A stretch of DNA of 64,000 nucleotides from JBBQWS01 sp038210415 (GTDB lineage Bacteria > Actinomycetota > Actinomycetes > Prado026): contig JBBQWS010000001.1 in the NCBI GenBank assembly GCA_038210415.1, positions 1 through 64,000 of the forward strand, read 5' to 3'. The stretch's first letter is position 1. Each line of letters begins with the position of its first letter. Below are positions 7,195 through 15,423 of the stretch, one piece after another. The notes beneath the pieces were generated by a model that did not search any database, had not been told where the DNA came from, and saw only the letters and a list, made by a program, of their open reading frames with translations. Position numbers and translations under genes: made by a program.

Positions 7195-9244
7195 CCTGAT
7201 CGACGGCGTGCCTGCCGCCGACCGTGAACGCGCCGCCGAGCTCGCGTCGCTGATCGACGACCACCAGTTCCGCTACTACGTGCTTGACGCTCCGACCGTG
7301 AGCGACGCCGAGTTCGACGTGCTGCTGCGCGAGCTCGAGGCGCTCGAGGGTCGGTACCCCTCGCTGCGTACGGCGAACTCCCCGACCCAGCGGGTCGGTG
7401 GCAGCTACGCCACGACGTTCACCCCGGTCGAGCACCTGGTCCGCATGATGAGCCTCGACAACGTCTTCACCGACGACGAGCTCGCAGCCTGGGCCGAGCG
7501 GGTGCGGCGCGACGCCGGCGGTCCGGTGCGATGGCTGTGCGAGGTCAAGCACGACGGGCTCGCGATCGACGTCGTCTACGAGCGCGGCCGCCTGGTGCGG
7601 GCTGCCACCCGCGGCGACGGCCGCACGGGGGAGGACGTCACGCCCAACGTCCGCACGCTGGCCAACGTCCCCGAGCGGCTGCGTGCGGCGGTCGGGCACC
7701 CGGTTCCGGCGCTGCTCGAGGTGCGGGGCGAGGTCTACTTCCCGGTCGCCGGGTTCGCCGAGCTGAATGCCTCGCTCGTCGCGGCCGGCAAGGCGCCGTT
7801 CGCCAACCCGCGCAACACCGCGGCCGGCTCGCTGCGGCAGAAGGACCCGCGGGTCACGTCGTCGCGACCGCTGCGGCTGGTCGTGCATGGCATCGGGGCG
7901 CGCGAAGGGTTCGACCCGGCGAGCCAGTCCGCGGCGTACGACGCCATGGCGTCGTGGGGCCTGCCGGTCAGCCCGGAGTACCGCGTGTGCGACGACCTCG
8001 ACGCGGTGCGCGCGTACACCGAGCACCACGGCACTCACCGGCACGACCTCGACCACGAGATCGACGGCGTCGTGGTCAAGGTCGACGACATCGCGACCCA
8101 GGAGCGGCTCGGGTCCACCTCGCGGGCACCCCGCTGGGCGATCGCGTTCAAGTACCCGCCGGAGGCGGTCACCACCAAGCTGAAGGCGATCCTGGTCAAC
8201 GTGGGTCGTACCGGCCGGGTCACGCCGTTCGGGCTGATGGAGCCGGTGCTGGTCTCAGGTTCCACCGTCGAGATGGCCACCCTGCACAACGCCCAGGAGG
8301 TCGAGCGCAAAGGGGTTCTGGTCGGCGACACCGTGGTGCTGCGCAAGGCCGGCGACGTCATCCCCGAGATCGTCGGGCCGGTGGCCGAGCTGCGCGACGG
8401 CACCGAGACCGCGTTCGTGATGCCGACCCACTGCCCCGAGTGCGGCACGCTGCTCGCGCCGGGCAAGGAGGGCGACGTCGACATCCGCTGCCCCAACTCC
8501 CGCTCCTGCCCGGCCCAGCTGCGCGAGCGGCTGTTCCACCTGGCTGGGCGCGGCGCCTTCGACATCGAGGTGCTCGGCTACGAGGCCTGCGTGGCCCTGC
8601 TTCAGTCCGGGCTTGTCGTCGACGAGGGCGACATCTTCGCGCTGACCCCTGAGCAGCTTGCGTCCTGCCCGTTCTTCACCCGGCAGGACGGCGAGCTCAA
8701 GGCGAACGCCACGAAGCTGATCGACAACCTGGCCGCCGCCCGGGAACGTCCGCTCTGGCGGGTGATCGTCGCGTTGTCCATCCGGCATGTCGGGCCGACG
8801 GCCGCTCAGGCGCTGGCCCGCGAGCTGCGCGACCTCGACCGCATCGCGGCCGCCGACGTCGAGACCCTCGCGGCGGTCGACGGGGTCGGCCCGGTGATCG
8901 CGCAGGCCGTGCAGGAGTGGTTCGCGGTCGACTGGCACCGCTCGGTGGTCGAGCGCTGGCGGGCGGCCGGCGTGCGCATGGCCGACGAGGCGTCCGACAA
9001 CGGGCCGCGTCCGCTCGAAGGGCTCACCGTGGTCATCACGGGCAGCCTGGACGGCTGGAGCCGAGACGCCGCCACCGAGGCGGTCCAACAGCGTGGCGGC
9101 AAGGTGAGCGGCTCGGTGTCGAGGAAGACCTCGTACGTCGTGGCCGGTGACAGCCCGGGCAGCAAGTTCGACAAGGCCGTGGCCCTGGGGGTGCCGATCC
9201 TCGACGTCGCCGGCTTCGAGTCGTTGCTGGGGACCGACGGGTAG
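7187..9244 (+). CDS. ligA: NAD-dependent DNA ligase LigA
   Basis: A 685-residue ligase that seals nicks in replication and repair. In order it has the Ia and nucleotidyl-transferase domains, with the adenylated lysine K121 in CEVKHDGLAID; an OB fold (VGRTGRVTPFGLMEPV); a four-Cys zinc finger (CPECGTLL and CPNSRSCPAQL); helix-hairpin-helix repeats (SIRHVGPTAAQAL, VDGVGPVIAQAV); and a C-terminal BRCT domain (PLEGLTVVITGSLDGWSRD). GTG 7187 is chosen because AGGAGGGG lies just before it. A longer in-frame reading from 7118 would sit inside the upstream gene and adds no conserved sequence. Confidence 0.96.
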   Translation: MTDLIDGVPAADRERAAELASLIDDHQFRYYVLDAPTVSDAEFDVLLRELEALEGRYPSLRTANSPTQRVGGSYATTFTPVEHLVRMMSLDNVFTDDELAAWAERVRRDAGGPVRWLCEVKHDGLAIDVVYERGRLVRAATRGDGRTGEDVTPNVRTLANVPERLRAAVGHPVPALLEVRGEVYFPVAGFAELNASLVAAGKAPFANPRNTAAGSLRQKDPRVTSSRPLRLVVHGIGAREGFDPASQSAAYDAMASWGLPVSPEYRVCDDLDAVRAYTEHHGTHRHDLDHEIDGVVVKVDDIATQERLGSTSRAPRWAIAFKYPPEAVTTKLKAILVNVGRTGRVTPFGLMEPVLVSGSTVEMATLHNAQEVERKGVLVGDTVVLRKAGDVIPEIVGPVAELRDGTETAFVMPTHCPECGTLLAPGKEGDVDIRCPNSRSCPAQLRERLFHLAGRGAFDIEVLGYEACVALLQSGLVVDEGDIFALTPEQLASCPFFTRQDGELKANATKLIDNLAAARERPLWRVIVALSIRHVGPTAAQALARELRDLDRIAAADVETLAAVDGVGPVIAQAVQEWFAVDWHRSVVERWRAAGVRMADEASDNGPRPLEGLTVVITGSLDGWSRDAATEAVQQRGGKVSGSVSRKTSYVVAGDSPGSKFDKAVALGVPILDVAGFESLLGTDG

Positions 9245-9291
9245 CTGAAAATGGGCGATTGAGGACTTACGCGACGGTCGGTAGGGGGCTA

Positions 9292-9335
9292 CGGTGTCTA
9301 TAGTCACGTTAGGACACCGAATGCTCACGTTCGGT
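9292..9335 (+). promoter_or_regulatory. Candidate promoter and operator of the first GGDEF-EAL gene
   Basis: TATAGT at 9299-9304 matches the TAnnnT -10 pattern. It lies inside an inverted repeat, CGGTGTC at 9292-9298 and GACACCG at 9313-9319. TCACGTT occurs at 9304-9310 and again at 9325-9331, 21 bp apart. A second short dyad has ACCGAA at 9316-9321 and TTCGGT at 9330-9335. A regulator bound here would cover the -10 and the start of transcription. Confidence 0.4.
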
Positions 9336-9356
9336 TACTGATCGCGAGGAGGCCGG

Positions 9357-11426
9357 GTGACGCAGCAGTCCACCGCACCCGAGCGCGACCCGCTGCACCC
9401 GTCGCTGTTCGCGGGTCTGTACTGGGTGATCCTTGGGTCCGGATCGCTCGTGCTGGCGGCGTCGGTCGCCGGCTTCGCGCGGGTGGGCGGCACCGAGCGG
9501 CCAGCCGGGCTGGTGGTTCTGGCCGCGTTCGTCATCTTCGGCGAGCTGCGGCCCGTCGTCACGTCGCGGTCGTACGGCGACGGGATCACGCCCTCGATCG
9601 CCTTCACCTTCGCCATCTTGTTCGTCTGGGGGCCGTGGCCGGCTCTGCTCGCCCAAGCTGTCGCGAGCGTCGTCGCCGACGTCGCCGCGCACAAGGTCTG
9701 GTGGCGGGTCGCGATCAACCCCGCCCAGTACGCCGTCTCGTTCGCGGTGACCTGGCAGGCGATGGCGCTGTTCGGCTACCACGCCGGCCCGACGTCGCTG
9801 CACACCATCAAGGCCAGCGACCTGCCGGTGATGGCGTTGGGCTGGCTCGTCTACTTCCTCGCGAACAACCTGATCGTCTCGGGGCTGCTCGCGACGTACG
9901 CGCAGGAGCCGTTCACCGACCTGTTCCTCGAGGACTTCGGCTTCCTGGTGCTGTCCAACTTCTCGGTCATGGTCATCTCGCCGCTGGTGGCGCTGGCGGT
10001 ACAGACCAGCGTCTGGTGGCTGCCGCTGATCCTGCCGCCGCTCATCGCGATCTACCGCACCTCCGCGATCTCGCTGGAGAAGGAGCACCAGGCCAACCAC
10101 GACGCCTTGACCGGGTTGCCGAACCGCAAGTTCCTGCTCGAGACCATGGAACGCGTGCTCGCGCAGAGCGACGACCAACCGGTCGGGCTCTTCCTGCTCG
10201 ACCTCGACCGGTTCAAGGAGGTCAACGACACCCTCGGGCACCAGATGGGCGACCGGCTGCTCGAGCACGTCGCCGGCCGGATCCGCGGGGCGCTGCGCCC
10301 CGACGACGTGGTGGCCCGGCTCGGCGGCGACGAGTTCGCGGTGCTGCTGCCGGTGGTGCCCGACATCGAGACCGCGATCGAGGTGGCCGTGCGGATCCAG
10401 ACCGCGCTGGCCGAGCCGTTCCGGTTCGAAGGGGTCCTGCTCCAGCTCGAGGCCAGCGTCGGCATCGCGCTCTACCCGGAGCACGGCGCCGACGTCTCCC
10501 AGCTGCAGCGGTCTGCCGACGTGGCGATGTACCAGGCCAAGGACGAGCGCTCGGGCATCGAGGTCTACTCGGCCGACCGCGACCACAACTCCACGACCCG
10601 GCTCGGGCTGCTCGGCTCGCTGCGGCAAGGCATCGACGGCGGCCAGCTCGAGCTGCACTACCAGCCCAAGGTGGCGCTGGGCACCGGGGCGGTCGTCGGC
10701 GTCGAGGCGCTCGTCCGCTGGCGGCACCCGCACCGTGGGCTGATCTTCCCCGACGAGTTCGTGCCGCTCGCCGAGCACTCCGGGCTGATGCACCGGCTCA
10801 CCGCACACGTGCTCGACGCCGCCCTCGCGCAGGCGGCGCGGTGGTGGTCGGTCGGCCTCGAGATCCCGGTGGCAGTCAACGTGTCGGCCCGCGACCTGCA
10901 CGGCCCGGCGCTCGCCGAGGCGGTCGAGCGTGGCCTCGCCGAGCACGGTCTGCCGGCGTCGGCGCTGCGGCTCGAGCTCACCGAGCGGGTCCTGATGGCC
11001 GAGCCGGCGCGGGTCGCTGACACCCTTGCCGCCCTCGAACGGCTCGGTGTGGCGCTCAGCCTGGACGACTTCGGTACCGGGTACTCCTCCCTCGTCCTGC
11101 TGCAGCGTCTGCCGGTCCGCGAGATCAAGATCGACCGCTCGTTCGTCAAGCGGCTGGTCACCTCGCCCGACGACACCAAGATCGTCCGCTCGATCGTCGA
11201 TCTCGCACATGCCCTGGGCATCGACGCCGTCGCCGAGGGGGTCGAGACCGAGGAGGTCTGGGACCTCCTCGAGGACCTCGGCTGCGACAGCGCCCAGGGC
11301 TGGTACGTCAGCCGGCCGATGGCGGCCGACCGGGCCACAGAGTGGTTGCTCCGGCACCCGAGCCGGTCGCGGTCGCTGCGGGTGCTCCGCGGGGGGGTCC
11401 CGGAGGTGTCGGCCGGTCCGGCCTGA
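9357..11426 (+). CDS. Membrane-anchored GGDEF-EAL protein (cyclic di-GMP turnover), copy 1
   Basis: A 689-residue protein with three parts. Residues about 18-235 are mostly hydrophobic helices, a multi-pass sensor of unknown ligand. The GGDEF domain (about 245-400) has an intact GGDEF motif at 323-327 and an RPDD inhibitory-site motif nine residues before it. The EAL domain (about 425-680) has E450-A-L, NVSARDLH, LELTERVL and DDFGTGYSSL. Both active sites look complete, so it could make or degrade c-di-GMP. GTG 9357 has GAGGAGG upstream. It is followed after 75 nt by a close paralogue of the same layout. Confidence 0.93.
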   Translation: MTQQSTAPERDPLHPSLFAGLYWVILGSGSLVLAASVAGFARVGGTERPAGLVVLAAFVIFGELRPVVTSRSYGDGITPSIAFTFAILFVWGPWPALLAQAVASVVADVAAHKVWWRVAINPAQYAVSFAVTWQAMALFGYHAGPTSLHTIKASDLPVMALGWLVYFLANNLIVSGLLATYAQEPFTDLFLEDFGFLVLSNFSVMVISPLVALAVQTSVWWLPLILPPLIAIYRTSAISLEKEHQANHDALTGLPNRKFLLETMERVLAQSDDQPVGLFLLDLDRFKEVNDTLGHQMGDRLLEHVAGRIRGALRPDDVVARLGGDEFAVLLPVVPDIETAIEVAVRIQTALAEPFRFEGVLLQLEASVGIALYPEHGADVSQLQRSADVAMYQAKDERSGIEVYSADRDHNSTTRLGLLGSLRQGIDGGQLELHYQPKVALGTGAVVGVEALVRWRHPHRGLIFPDEFVPLAEHSGLMHRLTAHVLDAALAQAARWWSVGLEIPVAVNVSARDLHGPALAEAVERGLAEHGLPASALRLELTERVLMAEPARVADTLAALERLGVALSLDDFGTGYSSLVLLQRLPVREIKIDRSFVKRLVTSPDDTKIVRSIVDLAHALGIDAVAEGVETEEVWDLLEDLGCDSAQGWYVSRPMAADRATEWLLRHPSRSRSLRVLRGGVPEVSAGPA

Positions 11427-11501
11427 CCCCGACGCATCGGTCAAGGTCAGGGTCCGGTCGGCCGACAAAGGCCAAGGGGGACTGTCGCTGAGGGAGGTTT
11501 T

Positions 11502-13565
11502 GTGGGGGGCACGACCGATCGTCCGTCACTCGCGCGCTTCTCGCTGTTCAGCGCCACCTGGCACCTGTGCGTCTGGCTCGGCTGGGTTCTGGTGGCGTAC
11601 TCCGTGGTCCGAGTCGCGCCGTCGGTCGCCCGGATGCCACTGGCGTTCTGGATCATCGCCGCGCTGGCCCTGGTCGGGGAGCTGCGCCCGGTGCGTACCT
11701 CCGGGTTCTTCGACCCGCAGGGCACCGTCACCTCGACCGGCTACGTCTTCGCGATCCTGTACGTGTGGGGGTTGTGGCCCGCCGTCGTCCTGCACGCCGC
11801 CGCCACCACGTTGTCCGAGCTGCAGAAGCACAAACCGCCTTGGAAGCTGTTCTTCAACGTGGGGCAGTACGCGCTGTCGATCGGCAGTGCCGCCCTGGTG
11901 CTGCACGCGGTCGGGCTGGGGGGCGGGCTCGCCGAAGCCGGTCGCGGTCTGCGCGGCTCCGACCTGCCCTGGGTGGTGGCCACCTGGGTGATCTGGTTCC
12001 TCGTCAACAATGCGCTCGTGTCTGGCCTGGCGCAGGAGAGCGGCCGCACCTTCTGGACGGAGTTCGCCGACGACATCTGGTTCTACGTCGTGACGACCGC
12101 AGCGGTGCTCGCATTGTCGCCGCTGATCGTGCTCGCCGCGTCTGCCAGCGGCTGGTACATCCCGCTCCTGCTGATCCCGATGTTTGCGGTGCACAAGGCG
12201 GCGAAGCTCTCGCTGGTCGAGCAGCACCAGGCGCTGCACGACTCGTTGACCGGGCTGCCCAACCGCAAGTACCTGCACCGGATTCTGGACCATGCGATCA
12301 ACTCCCCGGGACAAGAACCGTTCGCCCTGGCGATCCTCGACCTCGACCGGTTCAAGGAGGTCAACGACACCCTGGGCCACGCCGTCGGCGACCGCCTGCT
12401 CGAGCTCGTCGCCAAGCGGATCCGCGGGGCCCTGCGCCCGGGCGACACCGTGGCCCGGCTCGGCGGCGACGAGTTCGCCCTGCACCTCGCTGGCGTCGAC
12501 GGGCAGCAGCACGCGGCCCAGGTCGCCGAACGGATCCGGTCGGCGTTGACCGAGCCGTTCCACCTCGAGGACGTCGTCCTGGAGCTGGAGGCGAGCATCG
12601 GTGTCTCGTACTTCCCCGACCACGGCTCGGACGTCCACGTGCTGATGCAGCGGGCCGACGTCGCCATGTACCTCGCCAAGGGCACCCAGACCGACATCGA
12701 GGTCTACGACCTGGCTCGCGACCACAACTCGACCGACCGGCTCGGTCTGCTGGCGGCCCTGCGCCGTGCGATCGAGGCGGGCGAGCTCGAGCTGCACTAC
12801 CAGCCGAAGGTGGCCCTGGCGGACCGGTCCGTCGTGGGCGTCGAGGCCCTGGTGCGGTGGAACCATCCGGTCCGCGGGTTCATCCCCCCGGACGAGTTCA
12901 TCCCGCTCGCCGAGACGTCCGGCCTGATGCACCAGCTCACCGAGTTCGTCGTCTCGACCGCGCTGGACCAGGCGGCCGCCTGGCGTCGCGACGGCATGCC
13001 GGTCGCGGTGGCGGTCAACGTGTCGGCGCGCGACCTGCACGGTCCCGAGCTGGTCCGGGCCGTACGCCGCTCCCTGGTCCGTACCGGCGTGCCCGCCGAC
13101 CTGCTCAAGCTCGAGCTCACCGAGCGCACGCTGATGGCTCAGCACTCGCGGGTGAGCGAAACCATCGACGGCCTCGAGAAGCTCGGTATCGCCCTCAGCC
13201 TCGACGACTTCGGCACCGGTTACTCGTCGATGTTCATGCTCAAGCGGCTGCCCGTCAGCGAGCTGAAGGTCGACCGGTCGTTCGTCAGCCGCCTCAGCGA
13301 GGGCGGTGAGGACGTGTCGATCGTCCGGACGATCATCGACCTCGCGCACGCGCTCGGCCTGAAGGCCGTCGGCGAGGGCGTCGAGACCGAGGAGATGTGG
13401 GAGGCGCTTGCCGAGCTGGGCTGCGACAGCGCGCAGGGCTGGCTGATCGCCCGCCCGATGCCGGCCGAGCCCGCGACGGCGTGGCTGCGGGAGCGGCTGC
13501 TGGCCTTCCCGGCCGAGGCGAGCGGCACCGGCCGGATCCGGCTGCTGGCCGCGGACACCGCGTAG
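11502..13565 (+). CDS. Membrane-anchored GGDEF-EAL protein, copy 2
   Basis: A 687-residue paralogue of the preceding gene with the same order: hydrophobic multi-pass N-terminus (about 12-235), GGDEF domain with GGDEF at 321-325 and an RPGD inhibitory site, then EAL domain with E448-A-L, NVSARDLHGPEL, ELTERTLM and DDFGTGYSSMFML. The signalling halves of the two copies are very alike (FKEVNDTLGH and RLGGDEFA are shared), while the membrane parts differ more. That fits duplication followed by sensor divergence. GTG 11502 has AGGGAGG 6 nt upstream. The 75-nt gap suggests co-transcription, but I see no clear promoter or terminator in it. Confidence 0.93.
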   Translation: MGGTTDRPSLARFSLFSATWHLCVWLGWVLVAYSVVRVAPSVARMPLAFWIIAALALVGELRPVRTSGFFDPQGTVTSTGYVFAILYVWGLWPAVVLHAAATTLSELQKHKPPWKLFFNVGQYALSIGSAALVLHAVGLGGGLAEAGRGLRGSDLPWVVATWVIWFLVNNALVSGLAQESGRTFWTEFADDIWFYVVTTAAVLALSPLIVLAASASGWYIPLLLIPMFAVHKAAKLSLVEQHQALHDSLTGLPNRKYLHRILDHAINSPGQEPFALAILDLDRFKEVNDTLGHAVGDRLLELVAKRIRGALRPGDTVARLGGDEFALHLAGVDGQQHAAQVAERIRSALTEPFHLEDVVLELEASIGVSYFPDHGSDVHVLMQRADVAMYLAKGTQTDIEVYDLARDHNSTDRLGLLAALRRAIEAGELELHYQPKVALADRSVVGVEALVRWNHPVRGFIPPDEFIPLAETSGLMHQLTEFVVSTALDQAAAWRRDGMPVAVAVNVSARDLHGPELVRAVRRSLVRTGVPADLLKLELTERTLMAQHSRVSETIDGLEKLGIALSLDDFGTGYSSMFMLKRLPVSELKVDRSFVSRLSEGGEDVSIVRTIIDLAHALGLKAVGEGVETEEMWEALAELGCDSAQGWLIARPMPAEPATAWLRERLLAFPAEASGTGRIRLLAADTA

Positions 13566-13576
13566 CGACCGACGCC

Positions 13577-13582
13577 TAGGAT
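13577..13582 (+). promoter_or_regulatory. Candidate -10 element TAGGAT for gatCAB
   Basis: TAGGAT lies 12 nt after the preceding stop codon. A start about 7 nt downstream would give a leader of about 45 nt containing the AGGAG ribosome site of gatC. Confidence 0.35.
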
Positions 13583-13633
13583 GGGCCTCGCGTCCGTCCA
13601 CCGTCCCCGCCTTCGACAGGAGCGGTTCCTGCC

Positions 13634-13933
13634 ATGCCGTCGATCACCCCCGCCGAGGTGGCCCACCTCGCCCGGCTGGCCCGGCTCGACCTCCCGCCGG
13701 ACCACCTAGCGCGCCTCGCCGGCGAGCTCGACGTGATCCTGGCGTCGGTGGCCAAGGTCGGCGAGGTCGCGACGGCGGACATCCCGCCGACGTCGCACCC
13801 GCTGCCGCTGACCAACGTGTTCCGCGCCGACGTCGTCCACGCCTGTCTCACGCCGGACGAGGCGCTCGCCGCTGCTCCGAGCGTCGAGGCCGGCCGGTTC
13901 CGGGTGCCGCGCATCCTGGACGAGGAAGCATGA
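13634..13933 (+). CDS. gatC: Asp/Glu-tRNA amidotransferase subunit C
   Basis: A 99-residue subunit that wraps GatA and GatB together. It opens MPSITPAEVAHLARLARLDL and carries the PLTNVFRADVVHACLTPDEA segment typical of GatC. AGGAG lies upstream of the ATG. The stop overlaps the gatA ATG by 4 nt. With GatA and GatB it converts misacylated Glu-tRNA-Gln (and Asp-tRNA-Asn) to the amidated form, the route used when no glutaminyl-tRNA synthetase is present. Confidence 0.94.
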   Translation: MPSITPAEVAHLARLARLDLPPDHLARLAGELDVILASVAKVGEVATADIPPTSHPLPLTNVFRADVVHACLTPDEALAAAPSVEAGRFRVPRILDEEA

Positions 13934-15423
13934 CCGGGCTGACCCGCCGCACCGCCGCCGACCTCGCTGCGGTCGTCGCGTCAGGCGAGGCGTCCGCGGT
14001 CGAAGTCACCCGGGCGCACCTCGACCGGATCGCCGCGGTCGACGCCGGCGTGCACGCGTTCCTGCACGTGGACGCCGACGGCGCGCTCGCGGCTGCAGCC
14101 GCGGTCGACGCCTCGCGGGCGGCCGGCGTGCCGCTCGGGCCGCTGGCGGGCGTCCCGCTCGCCCTCAAGGACGTCCTGACGATGCGGGGGATCCCGACGA
14201 CGTGCGGCTCCCGGATCCTGCAGGGCTGGCGGCCCCCGTACGACGCGACGGTGACCAGCCGGCTCAAGGCGGCCGGGGTGGTCATCCTCGGCAAGACCAA
14301 CATGGACGAGTTCGCGATGGGGTCGTCGACCGAGCACTCGGCGTACGGCCCGACCCACAACCCCTGGGACCTCGACCGGATCCCCGGCGGCTCCGGCGGC
14401 GGCTCCGCGGCGGCGATCGCCGCGTTCGAGGCCCCGCTGGCGATCGGCACCGACACCGGCGGCTCGATCCGGCAGCCGGCAGCGGTCACCGGCACGGTCG
14501 GCGTCAAGCCGACCTACGGCGGGGTCTCGAGGTACGGCCTCGTGGCCCTCGCGTCGTCGCTCGACCAGGCCGGGCCGTGCGCGCGCACCGTTCTCGACGC
14601 AGCACTGCTGCACGCGGTCATCGCCGGGCATGACCCGCTCGACTCGACGTCCATCGATGCCCCGGTGCCCGCCGTCGTGGAGGCGGCGCTGACCGCCGAC
14701 GTCCGGGGCATGCGCGTCGGCGTGGTGCGCGAGCTGACCGGTGAGGGCTACCAGGCCGGTGTCCAGCAACGGTTCGACGAGGCGGTGGCGCTGCTCGCCG
14801 GGCTCGGTGCGGACGTCGTCGAGGTGTCGTGCCCGCACTTCCCGTACGCCCTGGCCGCGTACTACCTGATCCTTCCGAGCGAGGCGTCGTCCAATCTCGC
14901 GAAGTTCGACGGCATGCGGTTCGGGCTGCGCGCCGGCGACGACGGCAGCCACTCCGTCGAGGAGGTCATGGGGCTGACCCGCGCCGAGGGCTTCGGCGAC
15001 GAGGTGATCCGCCGGATCATGCTCGGCACGTACGCCCTCTCGGCGGGCTACTACGACGCCTACTACGGCTCGGCCCAGAAGGTCCGCACGCTGATCACGC
15101 GCGACTTCGCCGCGGCTTTCGAGCAGGTCGACGTCCTGGTGTCGCCGACGGCACCGACGACTGCGTTCAAGCTGGGTGAGAAGCTCGACGACCCGCTCGC
15201 GATGTACCTCAACGACATCGCGACCATCCCGGCCAACCTGGCCGGCACCCCCGGGATGTCGTTGCCCGTGGGGCTCGCACCGCAGGACGGCCTCCCGGTC
15301 GGGCTGCAGATCATGGCGCCGGTGATGGCCGACGACCGGCTCTACCGGGTCGGTGCCGCTCTCGAAGCCGCACTGCTGTCGCGCTGGGGCGCGCCGATCC
15401 TCGAAGGGGCACCGGTCCTGTGA
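13930..15423 (+). CDS. gatA: Asp/Glu-tRNA amidotransferase subunit A (amidase)
   Basis: A 497-residue amidase-signature enzyme that releases ammonia from glutamine for transamidation. The catalytic Ser-cisSer-Lys triad is visible: Lys in PLALKDVLTMRG, the serines in GGSGGGSAAAIAAFEAPLAI, and the nucleophile in TDTGGSIRQPA. KTNMDEFAMGSSTEHSAYGP is the family signature. It overlaps gatC by 4 nt and gatB by 4 nt, so the three subunits are translated together. Confidence 0.97.
   Translation: MTGLTRRTAADLAAVVASGEASAVEVTRAHLDRIAAVDAGVHAFLHVDADGALAAAAAVDASRAAGVPLGPLAGVPLALKDVLTMRGIPTTCGSRILQGWRPPYDATVTSRLKAAGVVILGKTNMDEFAMGSSTEHSAYGPTHNPWDLDRIPGGSGGGSAAAIAAFEAPLAIGTDTGGSIRQPAAVTGTVGVKPTYGGVSRYGLVALASSLDQAGPCARTVLDAALLHAVIAGHDPLDSTSIDAPVPAVVEAALTADVRGMRVGVVRELTGEGYQAGVQQRFDEAVALLAGLGADVVEVSCPHFPYALAAYYLILPSEASSNLAKFDGMRFGLRAGDDGSHSVEEVMGLTRAEGFGDEVIRRIMLGTYALSAGYYDAYYGSAQKVRTLITRDFAAAFEQVDVLVSPTAPTTAFKLGEKLDDPLAMYLNDIATIPANLAGTPGMSLPVGLAPQDGLPVGLQIMAPVMADDRLYRVGAALEAALLSRWGAPILEGAPVL

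Noticed and set aside
9309..11468. Minus-strand open frame of 719 codons
   Set aside because: It is the antisense of the first GGDEF-EAL gene; its translation is Arg/Asp/Gly/His-rich without domain motifs, typical of a shadow frame in GC-rich DNA.
11526..13601. Minus-strand open frame of 691 codons
   Set aside because: Antisense of the second GGDEF-EAL gene with the same biased composition and no recognisable domain.
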